Below are positions 16,217 to 24,362 of a DNA stretch of 64,000 nucleotides, one piece after another. A model generated the notes under the pieces. The model was not told the origin of the DNA. It searched no databases and saw only the letters and a list, made by a program, of their open reading frames with translations. Positions within the stretch are counted from its first letter, which is position 1; each line of letters starts with the position of its first letter. Source of the DNA: VRUE01 sp963742535 (GTDB lineage: Bacteria > Actinomycetota > Thermoleophilia > Solirubrobacterales > 70-9); the NCBI GenBank assembly GCA_963742535.1, contig CAVUMC010000001.1, positions 186,001 through 250,000 of the forward strand. Reading direction: 5' to 3'. The position numbers were made by a program, and so were the translations under genes.

Positions 16217-17740
16217 ATGCCGCTTCGCGCTCGTCGTCTGCTCGTGCCCTTGATCCTTTCGGTTGCCTTCGCGGCGCTTGCTGCCGCTCCGGCCGGCGCT
16301 GCCGCGAGCTCGCCGGCGACGGCCTCGGCACTCGCAAGCGGTGGCAACGCCCCACGCCACGGCGGCCACGTGCGGCGTGCTTGGCCCGCAAAAAACGCAC
16401 ATCGACCCAAGACTGCGATCGCCCGCTGGCTGGCCCGTCAGGTTGGCCCAAGCAAGCCGGTCGCCTGCTCGAAGCACCGGGCAAAGGCCCCCGGCCGCTG
16501 CGCCACACCTCACCGCAAGGGACGCGCCTCGGCCTCCTCAGTGGCCCCAGTCGCGATGCGCACCGCCGCGGCCCGGCCCGGTGCGAAGTCCTCGCAACTC
16601 GAAAACGTCGCTCTTCGCCTCTCGACTGGCAAACGAATCTCGTCCCTGCAGCTGATCCGCTCCTTCGACATTCCCACCGACGACCCGTCCTACGAACGCC
16701 TGCTCAACTGGTCATGGACCTATGACTCGGCCGTCGCGGCGACCGCGTTTGCCTCGGTCGGACTCCAGGAACAGGCCGGCCGCCTGCTCGATCAGCTGGC
16801 GGCGCTGCAGCGCGAGGACGGCTCGATCGAATTCGCCTTTGACGTGCAGACCGGCGAAAGCAGCGGCACCGTCCGCGCTGGCTCGGTCGCCTTCGACGCG
16901 ATCGCCTTCAACGACTACGACTCGACCTTTGGCAGCACGCTCTACCTCGACGACGCCCGCCGCGCGGCCGACTACCTGCTCTCCCTGCGCAATGAAGAAG
17001 GCCTCGTGCGCGGCGGCCCGGACGTCAAGTGGGTCTCGACCCAGCACAACATCCTCACCCTGATCGCGCTGATGACCCTCTCGCAGCAGCTGGAAGAACA
17101 GGGCGACGAAGGCGCGGCGGCGACGTACCGCGAGGCCGCCGCCGTGATCACCAAGGGCATCTACTCGCAGTTGATCGTTCGTGATGGTGGGCTGGCCCAC
17201 TTCCGCCAGGGCGTCGGCGACGAAGTCGTGCCGCTCGACACCCAGGCACTCGGCGTCATCTTCGCCCGCTTCGTCGGTGATGACGATCTCGCCAAGCAGG
17301 TCTATGAGTACGCCCAGCAGAACTTCGCGATCAAGGGACGCTCGATCGCGCTGTCGAGCAAAAAAGCGAGCTACAACATGACTTATGAAGCCGAAGGACC
17401 GTTCAGCGGCTACCGCCCCTACATCGGCAAGCGGGCGCCGGACGTGCTCTGGTTCGAGGGAACCGCGGAGATGCGCTTCGTCTCGAGCTTCCTCGGCCAG
17501 CCGACCGAAGCGCTCGACGCGAGCATGAACTCCTGGTGGGACGTGACCCGCAAGCAAGGCCTCGCCCCACTCGGCGCCGACCGCACCGTTACCAACAGTC
17601 CCTACAACGAGTACCACGTCTGGCCGACCGCGGCCGCCGGAGCCTGGACTGTCCTCAGCGGCGCAGCGAAGGACACCGACTGGGCGGATCGATCTGCGGT
17701 GAGTGAACAAACGCAAACCGTCCTCGAACTCCTGCGCTGA
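16217..17740 (+). CDS. Secreted alpha/alpha-barrel-like protein, possible glycoside hydrolase
   Basis: A 507-residue exported protein. It has a signal peptide (LLVPLILSVAFAALAAAPAGAAA), a basic Ala/Pro-rich linker to about residue 125, then a helical domain with the repeating hairpins of an (alpha/alpha)6 barrel: YERLLNWSWTYDSAVAATAF; LAALQREDGSIEFAF; ARRAADYLLSLRNEEGLVRG; STQHNILTLIAL; PDVLWFEGTAEMRF; NEYHVWPTAAAGAW. Acidic residues in NWSWTYDSA and LWFEGTAEM are candidate catalytic or binding residues. It is divergent from the HEAT-GT2 pair, so it may process or turn over the polysaccharide that pair would make (inference). No exact family was recognised. Confidence 0.75.
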   Translation: MPLRARRLLVPLILSVAFAALAAAPAGAAASSPATASALASGGNAPRHGGHVRRAWPAKNAHRPKTAIARWLARQVGPSKPVACSKHRAKAPGRCATPHRKGRASASSVAPVAMRTAAARPGAKSSQLENVALRLSTGKRISSLQLIRSFDIPTDDPSYERLLNWSWTYDSAVAATAFASVGLQEQAGRLLDQLAALQREDGSIEFAFDVQTGESSGTVRAGSVAFDAIAFNDYDSTFGSTLYLDDARRAADYLLSLRNEEGLVRGGPDVKWVSTQHNILTLIALMTLSQQLEEQGDEGAAATYREAAAVITKGIYSQLIVRDGGLAHFRQGVGDEVVPLDTQALGVIFARFVGDDDLAKQVYEYAQQNFAIKGRSIALSSKKASYNMTYEAEGPFSGYRPYIGKRAPDVLWFEGTAEMRFVSSFLGQPTEALDASMNSWWDVTRKQGLAPLGADRTVTNSPYNEYHVWPTAAAGAWTVLSGAAKDTDWADRSAVSEQTQTVLELLR

Positions 17741-17826
17741 GCGCGCGGGCCCCAGCGCATCCGTCGGAGCGCCGGCTTCGCCGTTCGAAGCCAAGGGCGG
17801 CGGTTTGCCATCCTTGACGAACAGGG

Positions 17827-19548
17827 ATGGCGACGGTCGATTTGCGTCGCCCAGGGACGATGTGCGCAAGCAAGGCGAGAGCGGCGACGGGACGTGGGCT
17901 GGCATTTGCCGTCCTAACTTTTCTCTGCTTGATCCTGCCCGATAGCCGGGTGGAGGCGAGGGTTCCCAGCTGCGCCGGCAAGCGGGCGACGGTCGTCGCC
18001 GACGGCCCCAGGGTCGTCGGCAGCAAGGGGAACGACGTGATCGTCGCCGGTCCTGGACGCCAGGCGATCCGCGGGTTGGGCGGAAACGACACGATCTGCG
18101 GCGGGCCCGGCAACGACCGGATCTTCGGCGGGCTCGGCAACGACAACCTCTTCGGCGGGCTCGGCAACGATTCGCTGGACGGGGAGCGCGGTTCCGACGA
18201 CCTCGAAGGTGGCAAGGGCGAGGATCTGCTCCTCGGCTCGAGCGGCAATGACGAGCTGCGTGGAGGTGCCGGCAACCACGACGACCTCGACGGCGGCCCC
18301 GGCGATGACTCGCTTGCGGGCGGGGACGGCAATTTCGACGTGCTCACCGGCGGACCCGGCAACGACGCGATCGACGGCGGTTCCGGCAGCCACGACATCG
18401 CTTCCTACGCGGGGACCGGTGGCGCCGTCTCGATCGACCTCGGGGCTGGCACCGTTTCCGGAGCCGAGGGCGAGCGCCTGAGCGGGATCGAGGACGCCGT
18501 CGGCAGCTCCGGCGACGACACGCTGATCGGCGCTGCCGGATCCGCCAACCGGCTCGATGGTGGCCCCGGTGACGACAGCATCGTCGGCATCGGCGCCGGG
18601 GACGAGGCCTACGGTGGCCCTGGAGGCGACAGCTGCACCGGCTTCGACGCCCCGGTCTCCTGCGGGCCGGCCCAGAGCAACACCGGCACCACGGTCGAGC
18701 TCTACGTCAGCATCGACGACGCCAGCAGCCTTGTCGTCACCGGTAATGACGGCGACAACAAGGTGACGGTGAGCTTCGCCGGCGACACCTACACCGTGCG
18801 CGGCCAGCCGGGTGGGAACGAGGTCCTGGTCGGCGATCACGGCTCGGGCTGCTCCCGCGATGCGCAGGAGAACGCGGTTTCCTGCCGGGGACCGATCGAC
18901 TCCATACGCGCCTCACTGGGAGGGGGCGATGATGCCTTCGCACTCGATGCCAGCGTGCCGCCCAGCGTCCCCGCGTCCGTCGACGGTGGCCCGGGCTCGG
19001 ACTCCCTCGCCGGCGGCGAAGGGGACGACACGCTCTATGGCGGCGACGACCAGTCGCCCGACAGCCTCGAAGGCAGCGGCGGGGACGACGTCCTCTACGG
19101 CGTCAACATCTTCCACCCGCGGCACGACAGTGGCGCCGCCTGGATGTCGGGCGGGGCTGGAGACGACCTCCTCGTCGGTGGTCAGCCGTGCGACGGCGAT
19201 CGCTTCTACGGCGGGGCAGGCGACAACGACAGCGCCTCCTTCGCCCGGGTGCGAAACGAAGGCACCTACGTTCAGGCGACGATCGGTGGCCCGGTGGCCG
19301 ATCCTGACGTCCCGGCCTGCAACGTGGGACAGATCGACTCGACGATCGAGAAGATCGAGGGTTCACCGGGCCCGGATGCACTGAATGGCGACAGCGGCGC
19401 CAACACACTCCTAGGCCGGGGCGGCGACGACGTCCTCGACGGCATGGGCGACTTTGACGGCTGTGACGGCGGCGCCGGGACCAACCAACTCGCCAACTGT
19501 GAGTACCCCAACTGGGGCCCGCGCTACCGGCCGAACGGTCGGCGCTGA
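17827..19548 (+). CDS. Secreted RTX-type calcium-binding repeat protein
   Basis: A 573-residue protein made largely of hemolysin-type nonapeptides (GGxGNDxIxG pattern, e.g. GLGGNDTICGGPGNDRIFGG, near 85-175), interrupted near 275-360 by a different beta segment (VELYVSIDDASSLVVTGNDG) and resuming with divergent repeats to the C-terminus. These repeats bind calcium and fold into beta-rolls outside the cell. An N-terminal hydrophobic stretch (GLAFAVLTFLCLILPDSRVEA) suggests Sec export rather than a type I system; no ABC exporter lies nearby. No enzymatic domain is visible. The second ATG at 17860 is an alternative start. Its 3' end overlaps the convergent gene by 25 nt. Confidence 0.85.
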   Translation: MATVDLRRPGTMCASKARAATGRGLAFAVLTFLCLILPDSRVEARVPSCAGKRATVVADGPRVVGSKGNDVIVAGPGRQAIRGLGGNDTICGGPGNDRIFGGLGNDNLFGGLGNDSLDGERGSDDLEGGKGEDLLLGSSGNDELRGGAGNHDDLDGGPGDDSLAGGDGNFDVLTGGPGNDAIDGGSGSHDIASYAGTGGAVSIDLGAGTVSGAEGERLSGIEDAVGSSGDDTLIGAAGSANRLDGGPGDDSIVGIGAGDEAYGGPGGDSCTGFDAPVSCGPAQSNTGTTVELYVSIDDASSLVVTGNDGDNKVTVSFAGDTYTVRGQPGGNEVLVGDHGSGCSRDAQENAVSCRGPIDSIRASLGGGDDAFALDASVPPSVPASVDGGPGSDSLAGGEGDDTLYGGDDQSPDSLEGSGGDDVLYGVNIFHPRHDSGAAWMSGGAGDDLLVGGQPCDGDRFYGGAGDNDSASFARVRNEGTYVQATIGGPVADPDVPACNVGQIDSTIEKIEGSPGPDALNGDSGANTLLGRGGDDVLDGMGDFDGCDGGAGTNQLANCEYPNWGPRYRPNGRR

Positions 19549-20495
19549 GCGAGACGCTCGAGAGCTTCTGACGGCGGCTGCTGAGTACTGGGGTGTTCCA
19601 GGCTGACCGTGAAGCCCGGACCGGTCACAGGCACATCGGAGTGACCGGGCAGGTCGACGGTCAGGTTCCCTGTCCACCGATTGGCGCCGCGAGCATCGTC
19701 GTCGAAGCTTGCGTGCCCGGTGAAGGGAGTTGGCGGCCTGACCGTTGCGGTGTGCAAGCCGCGACTGAAATGCAGGGCACCGGTATCGGCCCAGGCCGAG
19801 ATTGCGCGGTGGATCCCAATCTCTCCTCGGTGTTCCTCGACTTCGATGCTCACCTTGGTCCTGGCACCGGGCCTCTCTTTGACCGCGTCGAACTCGAGCC
19901 TGTACTGGTCGCCACGGTACTTCTCCACGTCGAGACGGGCTCCCGGCAACCTCTTGTTCTTATCGGGATGCCTTCCTTCACCACCCCTTCCACTCCCGCC
20001 GCCGCTAAGACATAGGGGTGCGCTGCTGAGCGGCGCGCTGGTGGCGCTCACATCGGTGAACCCCTCCTCGCCATGGACCTCGATCGTCCCCTCGTAGCGT
20101 TCGACCGCCACTTTCACCTTGGGCCCTCGGCCGCAGATTTTCACCATCCTCATCCGCCCGGTCGCCGCTCGGGTGACCGAGATCTTCCCCAGCTCGCCGA
20201 GGTCCGCTTCGATCCCCGTATCCGACACCGTTGCCGGGGTCGAGTAGGCGACCAAGGCATGCTGCTTCGGATTTATCAGGTAGAGGAGGAGCCCTTGTTC
20301 GTCTTCTTCGTCCGGAGCGACTCCTTCGTCCTCTTCGTGGAACGCCAACCCGACAAGGAGATAGCCGTTGCTCGCACGCAGCCCGAATGAGATGATCGAC
20401 GGAGCCTGTTCTTCCTCGCCCTGGGCGATGCTCGGCAGCAGCAGGGTCAACGCCAGAACCAGAATCGCCCCCACGCTCAGTGAACTTCGCTTCAC
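19524..20495 (-). CDS. Secreted protein of unknown function
   Basis: A 323-residue exported protein. It has a signal peptide (SVGAILVLALTLLLPSIAQG), an acidic stretch (HEEDEGVAPDEEDEQG), a first beta-rich domain, a Gly/Arg/His-rich linker (GGGSGRGGEGRHPDKNKR near 170-187) and a second beta-rich domain with VDVEKYRG-like repeats (VAVERYEGTIEVHG; LDVEKYRGDQYRLEF; IEVEEHRGEIGIHR). The recurring V-E-x-Y/H-x-G pattern suggests a repeated unit. I do not recognise the family. Its tail overlaps the RTX gene in a convergent arrangement. Confidence 0.7.
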   Translation of the reverse strand: MKRSSLSVGAILVLALTLLLPSIAQGEEEQAPSIISFGLRASNGYLLVGLAFHEEDEGVAPDEEDEQGLLLYLINPKQHALVAYSTPATVSDTGIEADLGELGKISVTRAATGRMRMVKICGRGPKVKVAVERYEGTIEVHGEEGFTDVSATSAPLSSAPLCLSGGGSGRGGEGRHPDKNKRLPGARLDVEKYRGDQYRLEFDAVKERPGARTKVSIEVEEHRGEIGIHRAISAWADTGALHFSRGLHTATVRPPTPFTGHASFDDDARGANRWTGNLTVDLPGHSDVPVTGPGFTVSLEHPSTQQPPSEALERLAQRRPFGR

Positions 20496-20519
20496 TTCGA
20501 AAACCCTATACGTACCGAA

Positions 20520-20593
20520 TGGGGCAGGCTGGACTCGAACCAGCGACCAAGGGATTATGAGTCCCGTGCTCTGACCAACTGAGCTACTGCCCC
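20520..20593 (-). tRNA. tRNA with CAU anticodon, probably tRNA-Ile2 (AUA), possibly elongator tRNA-Met
   Basis: A 74-nt cloverleaf: acceptor stem GGGGCAG/CTGCCCC, D-arm with AGCTCAGTTGGTCAGAGC, anticodon loop CTCATAA (CAU), T-arm CTGGTTCGAGTCCAG, discriminator A, no encoded CCA. The TTGGTCGCTGG variable/T-arm region matches bacterial lysidine-modified tRNA-Ile2 (CAU) more closely than elongator tRNA-Met, so Ile2 is favoured; sequence alone cannot settle it. Confidence 0.9.
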
Positions 20594-20635
20594 GCAGGGG
20601 GACGAGGGTAGCGCCGGAGGGGGTTCTTGGGCGGG

Positions 20636-21001
20636 CTAGGCGCTGAAGAGCTGCGCCAGGGAGCGGCCGACGTCGGGGGGCTCTTCCTCGCCGCGAGAGG
20701 CGGCTGCGGCGCCCTCAGCGAGGGCCTTGGCGGCGTCGGCGACCTGGTGGGTGCGGCCGCCGCGGATCGAGCCGGTCTTCTTCGCTTCGGCGAGGTCGGA
20801 TTCCATCAGGCCAGCGAGCTCGGCGAGGCGGCGCAGGCCGACGACGCCAGCCGCACCGCGCAGGGCGTGGGCCTCGATACGCAGGGTCTCGAAGTCTTCG
20901 GTCTCAGTGGCCAAGCCCGCCGTAATCACGTCGCAGCGGCGTTTGGCCTCCTCGGCGAAGGAGGCAAGCAACTCGGCATCGGGGCTCGTCTTCTCACTCA
21001 T
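20636..21001 (-). CDS. Stand-alone Hpt (histidine phosphotransfer) domain protein
   Basis: A 121-residue cytoplasmic protein that is essentially one Hpt domain: EAHALRGAAGVVGLRRLAEL carries the phospho-accepting His45, with the conserved Lys replaced by Arg and the following small residues kept. Hpt proteins shuttle phosphate between receiver domains in phosphorelays. The remaining ~45 residues are Ala/Glu-rich and may be flexible. The ATG at 21001 overlaps the upstream stop (ATGA), so it is translationally coupled to the thioredoxin-like lipoprotein gene. No histidine kinase or receiver gene is in the window. Confidence 0.85.
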   Translation of the reverse strand: MSEKTSPDAELLASFAEEAKRRCDVITAGLATETEDFETLRIEAHALRGAAGVVGLRRLAELAGLMESDLAEAKKTGSIRGGRTHQVADAAKALAEGAAAASRGEEEPPDVGRSLAQLFSA

Positions 21002-22095
21002 TCCTGGGTCAGTCCCTTCACCACATGGGTCAGTTCTTCGACGCCAAAGGCGCCCTCGATCACGTTCTTGATCCTTCCATCTCGGCCGATCGCGAACAAC
21101 CACGGCTCCGTAGGCAGGTGGAAGGCCGAAACTTGGGGCCGCACCGGGTTGCTCGGATCGTTGTCCTGGTAGATCTCCATATGGATGAAAGCGGCCTTGT
21201 CACCGTAGAGCTGCTTGAGCTGCTCGGCGACGTCGACGACCGGCCCGCAGACGCGGCTCTGGCAGAACTGCGGGGTGGCGAAGAGCAGCACGATCGGTTC
21301 CTTGCCGTAGACGTCCGCGTAGTCCACCTTGTTCTGCGTGTCCGGTGGGATGCGGGTCGTGATCTTCGAGAGATCGCCGCCCACGTCTTCCGGGGTGGGA
21401 GTGTGGATGACAGGCGCCTTCTGGCCCACTTGCGGCACCTTGGCGAAAGCGCCGACGTTGGCGCTGGGGAGCAGCGCGGAAGTGGTTTCGTCGCCCTGCT
21501 TGACCAGGGCCGCGATCCGCCACTCACCATTGGCAGGGAAGTTCACTTTGGTCGAGTAGACGACCGTCGCCGCGTTGGGATCGCTGGTCGTCGTCTGGGC
21601 GCGGAAGGCGGGCTCGGTCTCCATCGATTCGATCGAAGCCGGGAAGGGCCCTACGGCAGGCTCGTCGAGCGCCCTTTTTTCGGCGTCTTTCGCTGCAGCC
21701 GTGCCGGCGGCGGCATCGGGCTTGCTCCCGCCCTTGGCTTTCTGACCGGGCACCCTGGCGAAGTACAGCGCCACCTTGGCGTCGGAGACCTGCGAGCGAT
21801 CGCGCTTGAAGACACCGAACGGGTAGCGGTTCTCGCCTTTGAAGAAGACCAGGGCCGCCGGCGAGATGACCAGCTCCGAGGGTTTGGCATCGGCAGATTC
21901 GAGGACCTCGCCGAGGGTCTTGCCCTGGACACTGGGGAAATCGCCCTTCGGCGGCGCCGGGCGGCTTTCGGCGGAGCCGGAGGAAGAGCCGGTGCCGTCA
22001 TCCGAACTGCTGCCGCAACCCGACAGGGGGATCGCCGCCAGCGCAAACAGGCAGGCGAGGATGGCGAAGGCTCGGCGAGGGCGCATCGGCGGCAT
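20998..22095 (-). CDS. Thioredoxin-like lipoprotein
   Basis: A 365-residue lipoprotein. The signal peptide ends in lipobox IPLSGC (Cys27), followed by a Ser/Gly-rich tether. Residues ~50-200 form an unassigned domain; the C-terminal ~150 residues look like a thioredoxin/AhpC fold, starting VGQKAPVIHTPTP, then EPIVLLFATPQFCQSRVCGP, where Cys-x4-Cys replaces the usual CxxC, and EPWLFAIGRDGRI with the cis-Pro position. Possible role: extracytoplasmic thiol redox or copper chaperoning of the Sco kind (inference). Starts at 22095 or 22086 are both reasonable. Co-translated with the Hpt gene. Confidence 0.82.
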   Translation of the reverse strand: MPPMRPRRAFAILACLFALAAIPLSGCGSSSDDGTGSSSGSAESRPAPPKGDFPSVQGKTLGEVLESADAKPSELVISPAALVFFKGENRYPFGVFKRDRSQVSDAKVALYFARVPGQKAKGGSKPDAAAGTAAAKDAEKRALDEPAVGPFPASIESMETEPAFRAQTTTSDPNAATVVYSTKVNFPANGEWRIAALVKQGDETTSALLPSANVGAFAKVPQVGQKAPVIHTPTPEDVGGDLSKITTRIPPDTQNKVDYADVYGKEPIVLLFATPQFCQSRVCGPVVDVAEQLKQLYGDKAAFIHMEIYQDNDPSNPVRPQVSAFHLPTEPWLFAIGRDGRIKNVIEGAFGVEELTHVVKGLTQE

Positions 22096-22185
22096 GTTAT
22101 TCAGGCCGAAGCCGCGACCGTAGCGCCACCCCACCACCCACGCACGGGAGGTAGGGTCCGCTGAAATCGGGTGAAAGGAGAGGTC

Positions 22186-22917
22186 GTGGCGGAGCGAGCT
22201 GCACTTATAACGGGAGCGTCGAGCGGAATCGGACTGGCGATCGCCCGCGTGCTCGGCGAAGAAGGCTATGCGCTGACCGTCTCGGCCCGGCGCCCGGACA
22301 AGCTCGAAAGTGCCGCCGAGGGCCTCCGGGCCGACGGCATCGAGGTGCAGAGCGTCGCCGCCAACATGACCGACGAGGAGGACGTGGTCGGCGTCTTCAC
22401 CAAGCACCGCGACGCCTACGGTCGCCTCGACGTCTTGGTCAACAACGCCGGCGTCGGTATAGGGGCGCCAATGGAGGAAATCCAGACCAAGCACCTCGAC
22501 ATGCAGCTCGGCGTCAACCTGCGGGCGCTGATCATCGGTACCCGTGAGGGTCTGCCGATGCTGAAGCAGGCGGGCGCCGAGCATGGCAAGGCGCTGATCG
22601 TCAACACCGCCTCGATCGCCGGCAAGAGCGGCCAGGCCTGGCTCTCGATCTACGCCGCGACCAAGGCGGCCGTAATCAACTTCACCCAGTCGACCCATCG
22701 TGAGACCGGCAATGCCGGCATCCAGTGCACGGCGCTCGCGCCCGGCTTCGTCGAGACCGCGATGACCGAGTTTGTCCAGGGACAGATCCCGGGTGAGGAG
22801 ATGATCCGTCCGGAGGACCTCGGCGAGGCAGTCCGCTTCCTGCTGCGCACCTCGCGCAACTGCCACATCCCGGAGATAGTCTTCACCCGACCCGGCGAGG
22901 GACTTGACACGCCCTGA
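22186..22917 (+). CDS. Short-chain dehydrogenase/reductase
   Basis: A 243-residue classical SDR. Cofactor motif TGASSGIG near the N-terminus, NNAGVG structural motif, catalytic Ser in NTASIAGKSG and the YAATKAA pair (Tyr and Lys of YxxxK), then PGFVETAMT. ARRPDK after the second strand hints at NADP(H) preference. The GTG at 22186 is chosen because AAAGGAG (22174-22180) sits 5 nt upstream; a GTG at 22171 would lie before that site. Substrate unknown. Divergent from the lipoprotein gene, with a 90-bp spacer. Confidence 0.92.
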   Translation: MAERAALITGASSGIGLAIARVLGEEGYALTVSARRPDKLESAAEGLRADGIEVQSVAANMTDEEDVVGVFTKHRDAYGRLDVLVNNAGVGIGAPMEEIQTKHLDMQLGVNLRALIIGTREGLPMLKQAGAEHGKALIVNTASIAGKSGQAWLSIYAATKAAVINFTQSTHRETGNAGIQCTALAPGFVETAMTEFVQGQIPGEEMIRPEDLGEAVRFLLRTSRNCHIPEIVFTRPGEGLDTP

Positions 22918-22951
22918 CGGCCCCAAGCGCCGCCATGCGGCGTCCTCAATC

Positions 22952-22976
22952 GTCCGAATAGCGCTGCTATTCGGAC
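22952..22976. repeat. Perfect 11-bp inverted repeat in a structured intergenic segment
   Basis: Arms 22952-22962 (GTCCGAATAGC) and 22966-22976 (GCTATTCGGAC) are exact reverse complements with a 3-nt loop. Outside them CCAAGCG (from about 22923) and CGCTTGG (to about 23006) also pair, so most of the 99-bp spacer between the SDR and GT1 genes can fold. No T-run follows. Terminator or extragenic palindrome. Confidence 0.7.
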
Positions 22977-23016
22977 TCCCTGCGTCCTTGCCTGGCAACG
23001 CTTGGGCCTCGTCAGT

Positions 23017-24210
23017 ATGAGATTCCTCGTCGCCGCCTTCGGCGACCCCGGTCACGTCTTTCCGGCGATCTCGCTGGGGCGGGCGCTGCGGGGCCGCGGC
23101 CACGAGGTGACGATCGAGACCTGGGAGGAGCGGCGCCAGGCCGTCGAGGGCGCCGGGCTCGGCTTTGCCGCGGCCGAGGAATACCGCATGTTCCCGCCGC
23201 CGGACCCGGACTCGGCCGACGGTGATCACGCCGCGGCGGCGGCGCGAGCGCTGCTGCCGCTGCTCGAGGAGCTGCGGCCCGATGCCGTCGTCAGCGACAT
23301 CCTCACCCTGGCACCCTCGCTCGCCGCAGAGCGGGCGGGCGTGCCGCTGGCGACGCTGATCCCTCACATCTACCCAGTGGTCGAACCGGGTCTGCCCTTC
23401 TTCGCCGTGGGCCTGCAGCCGCCCCGCACACCGGTCGGACGAGCGGTCTGGCGCACCGGACAGCGAGCGCTCGACATTGGTCTCGAGCACGGCCGCCGTG
23501 ACCTCAACACCCAGCGCGCCCGGCTCGACCTGCCGCCGGTCGAGCACTTCCACGGCGGGATCAGCCCGGACCTGGCCTTGGTCGGGACCTTCCCCCAGCT
23601 CGAGTACCCCCGCCAGTGGCCTGAGAACGTCGCGATCACCGGGCCGCTGACCTTCGAGGTCCCGCACCCCGAGATCGAGCTGCCGCCCGGAGACGACCCG
23701 CTGGTCCTGATCGCCCCGAGCACCGCGCACGACTCGGGCAACCATCTCGTACGCACGGCGCTGGCAGCGCTCGCCCAAGAGCCGGTCCGCGTCGTCGCCA
23801 CCACCAACCGCGTCGTCCCCCAGAGTCCGATTGAGATCCCCGCCAACGCGGTGCTCGTCGATTGGCTCAGCTACAGCCAGCTGATGCCCCAAGCGTCGCT
23901 GGTCATCTCCCACGGCGGCCACGGCACGGTCGCGCGCGCCCTCTGCGCCGGCACCCCGGTCCTGATCAGCCCGATCATCGGTGACATGAGCGAGACCGCA
24001 ATGCGCGTCGCATGGGCCGGCTGTGGCCTCTCACTGCCCTGGCGCCTCTGCCGCCCGGCCCCGTTGCGCTGGGCGGCACGCCAGATGCTGGCCGAGCCCT
24101 CCTTCACCGCCTGCGCCGCAGAGCTCGCAGCCTGGGCCGCCGCAAACAACGGTGCCGAGCGCGGCGCTGAGCTGGTCGAGGGGCTGGCGCGCGACCGCGC
24201 ACCTGCCTAA
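23017..24210 (+). CDS. GT1-family (UDP-glycosyltransferase, MGT-like) glycosyltransferase
   Basis: A 397-residue enzyme with GT-B architecture. The N-terminus FGDPGHVFPAISLGRALRGRG carries the acceptor-side His of the GT1 family (usually GHxxP). The C-terminal nucleotide-sugar domain has DWLSYSQLMPQASLVISHGG, HGGHGTVARAL and GTPVLISPIIGDMSE, matching the consensus of macrolide or flavonoid glycosyltransferases. It probably glycosylates a small hydrophobic acceptor such as a carotenoid, macrolide or sterol-like compound; acceptor and donor cannot be read. The ATG at 23017 gives the standard start. The gene sits downstream of an SDR, separated by a structured spacer. Confidence 0.9.
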   Translation: MRFLVAAFGDPGHVFPAISLGRALRGRGHEVTIETWEERRQAVEGAGLGFAAAEEYRMFPPPDPDSADGDHAAAAARALLPLLEELRPDAVVSDILTLAPSLAAERAGVPLATLIPHIYPVVEPGLPFFAVGLQPPRTPVGRAVWRTGQRALDIGLEHGRRDLNTQRARLDLPPVEHFHGGISPDLALVGTFPQLEYPRQWPENVAITGPLTFEVPHPEIELPPGDDPLVLIAPSTAHDSGNHLVRTALAALAQEPVRVVATTNRVVPQSPIEIPANAVLVDWLSYSQLMPQASLVISHGGHGTVARALCAGTPVLISPIIGDMSETAMRVAWAGCGLSLPWRLCRPAPLRWAARQMLAEPSFTACAAELAAWAAANNGAERGAELVEGLARDRAPA

Positions 24211-24222
24211 CTCCCCCTCGAG

Positions 24223-24295
24223 CTCCGGGGGTGGGACTCGAACCCACAACCCCGCGGTTAACAGCCGCGTGCTCTGCCAATTGAGCTACCCCGGA
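24223..24295 (-). tRNA. tRNA-Asn (GUU)
   Basis: A 73-nt cloverleaf: acceptor TCCGGGG/CCCCGGA, anticodon loop CTGTTAA (GUU), T-arm GTGGGTTCGAGTCCCAC, discriminator G as usual for Asn, no encoded CCA. It lies immediately downstream of the PD-(D/E)XK-like gene. Confidence 0.97.
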
Positions 24296-24362
24296 ATGAC
24301 TCAAGCCGCCGAGGACAACCGGCAGCAGCGGAACTCTAACGAGCTTCGTCCCATCGCCCGTC

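Noticed and set aside
18040..18600. DNA-level tandem repeats in the RTX gene as a mobile or CRISPR-like array
   Set aside because: The periodicity is of codons for GGxGNDxIxG nonapeptides with heavy base variation, so it is protein-level repetition.
22096..23922. Very long minus-strand extension of the thioredoxin-like lipoprotein frame
   Set aside because: It is the antisense of the SDR and GT1 genes; a lipoprotein signal and start sit at 22095, so the extension is a shadow frame caused by high GC.
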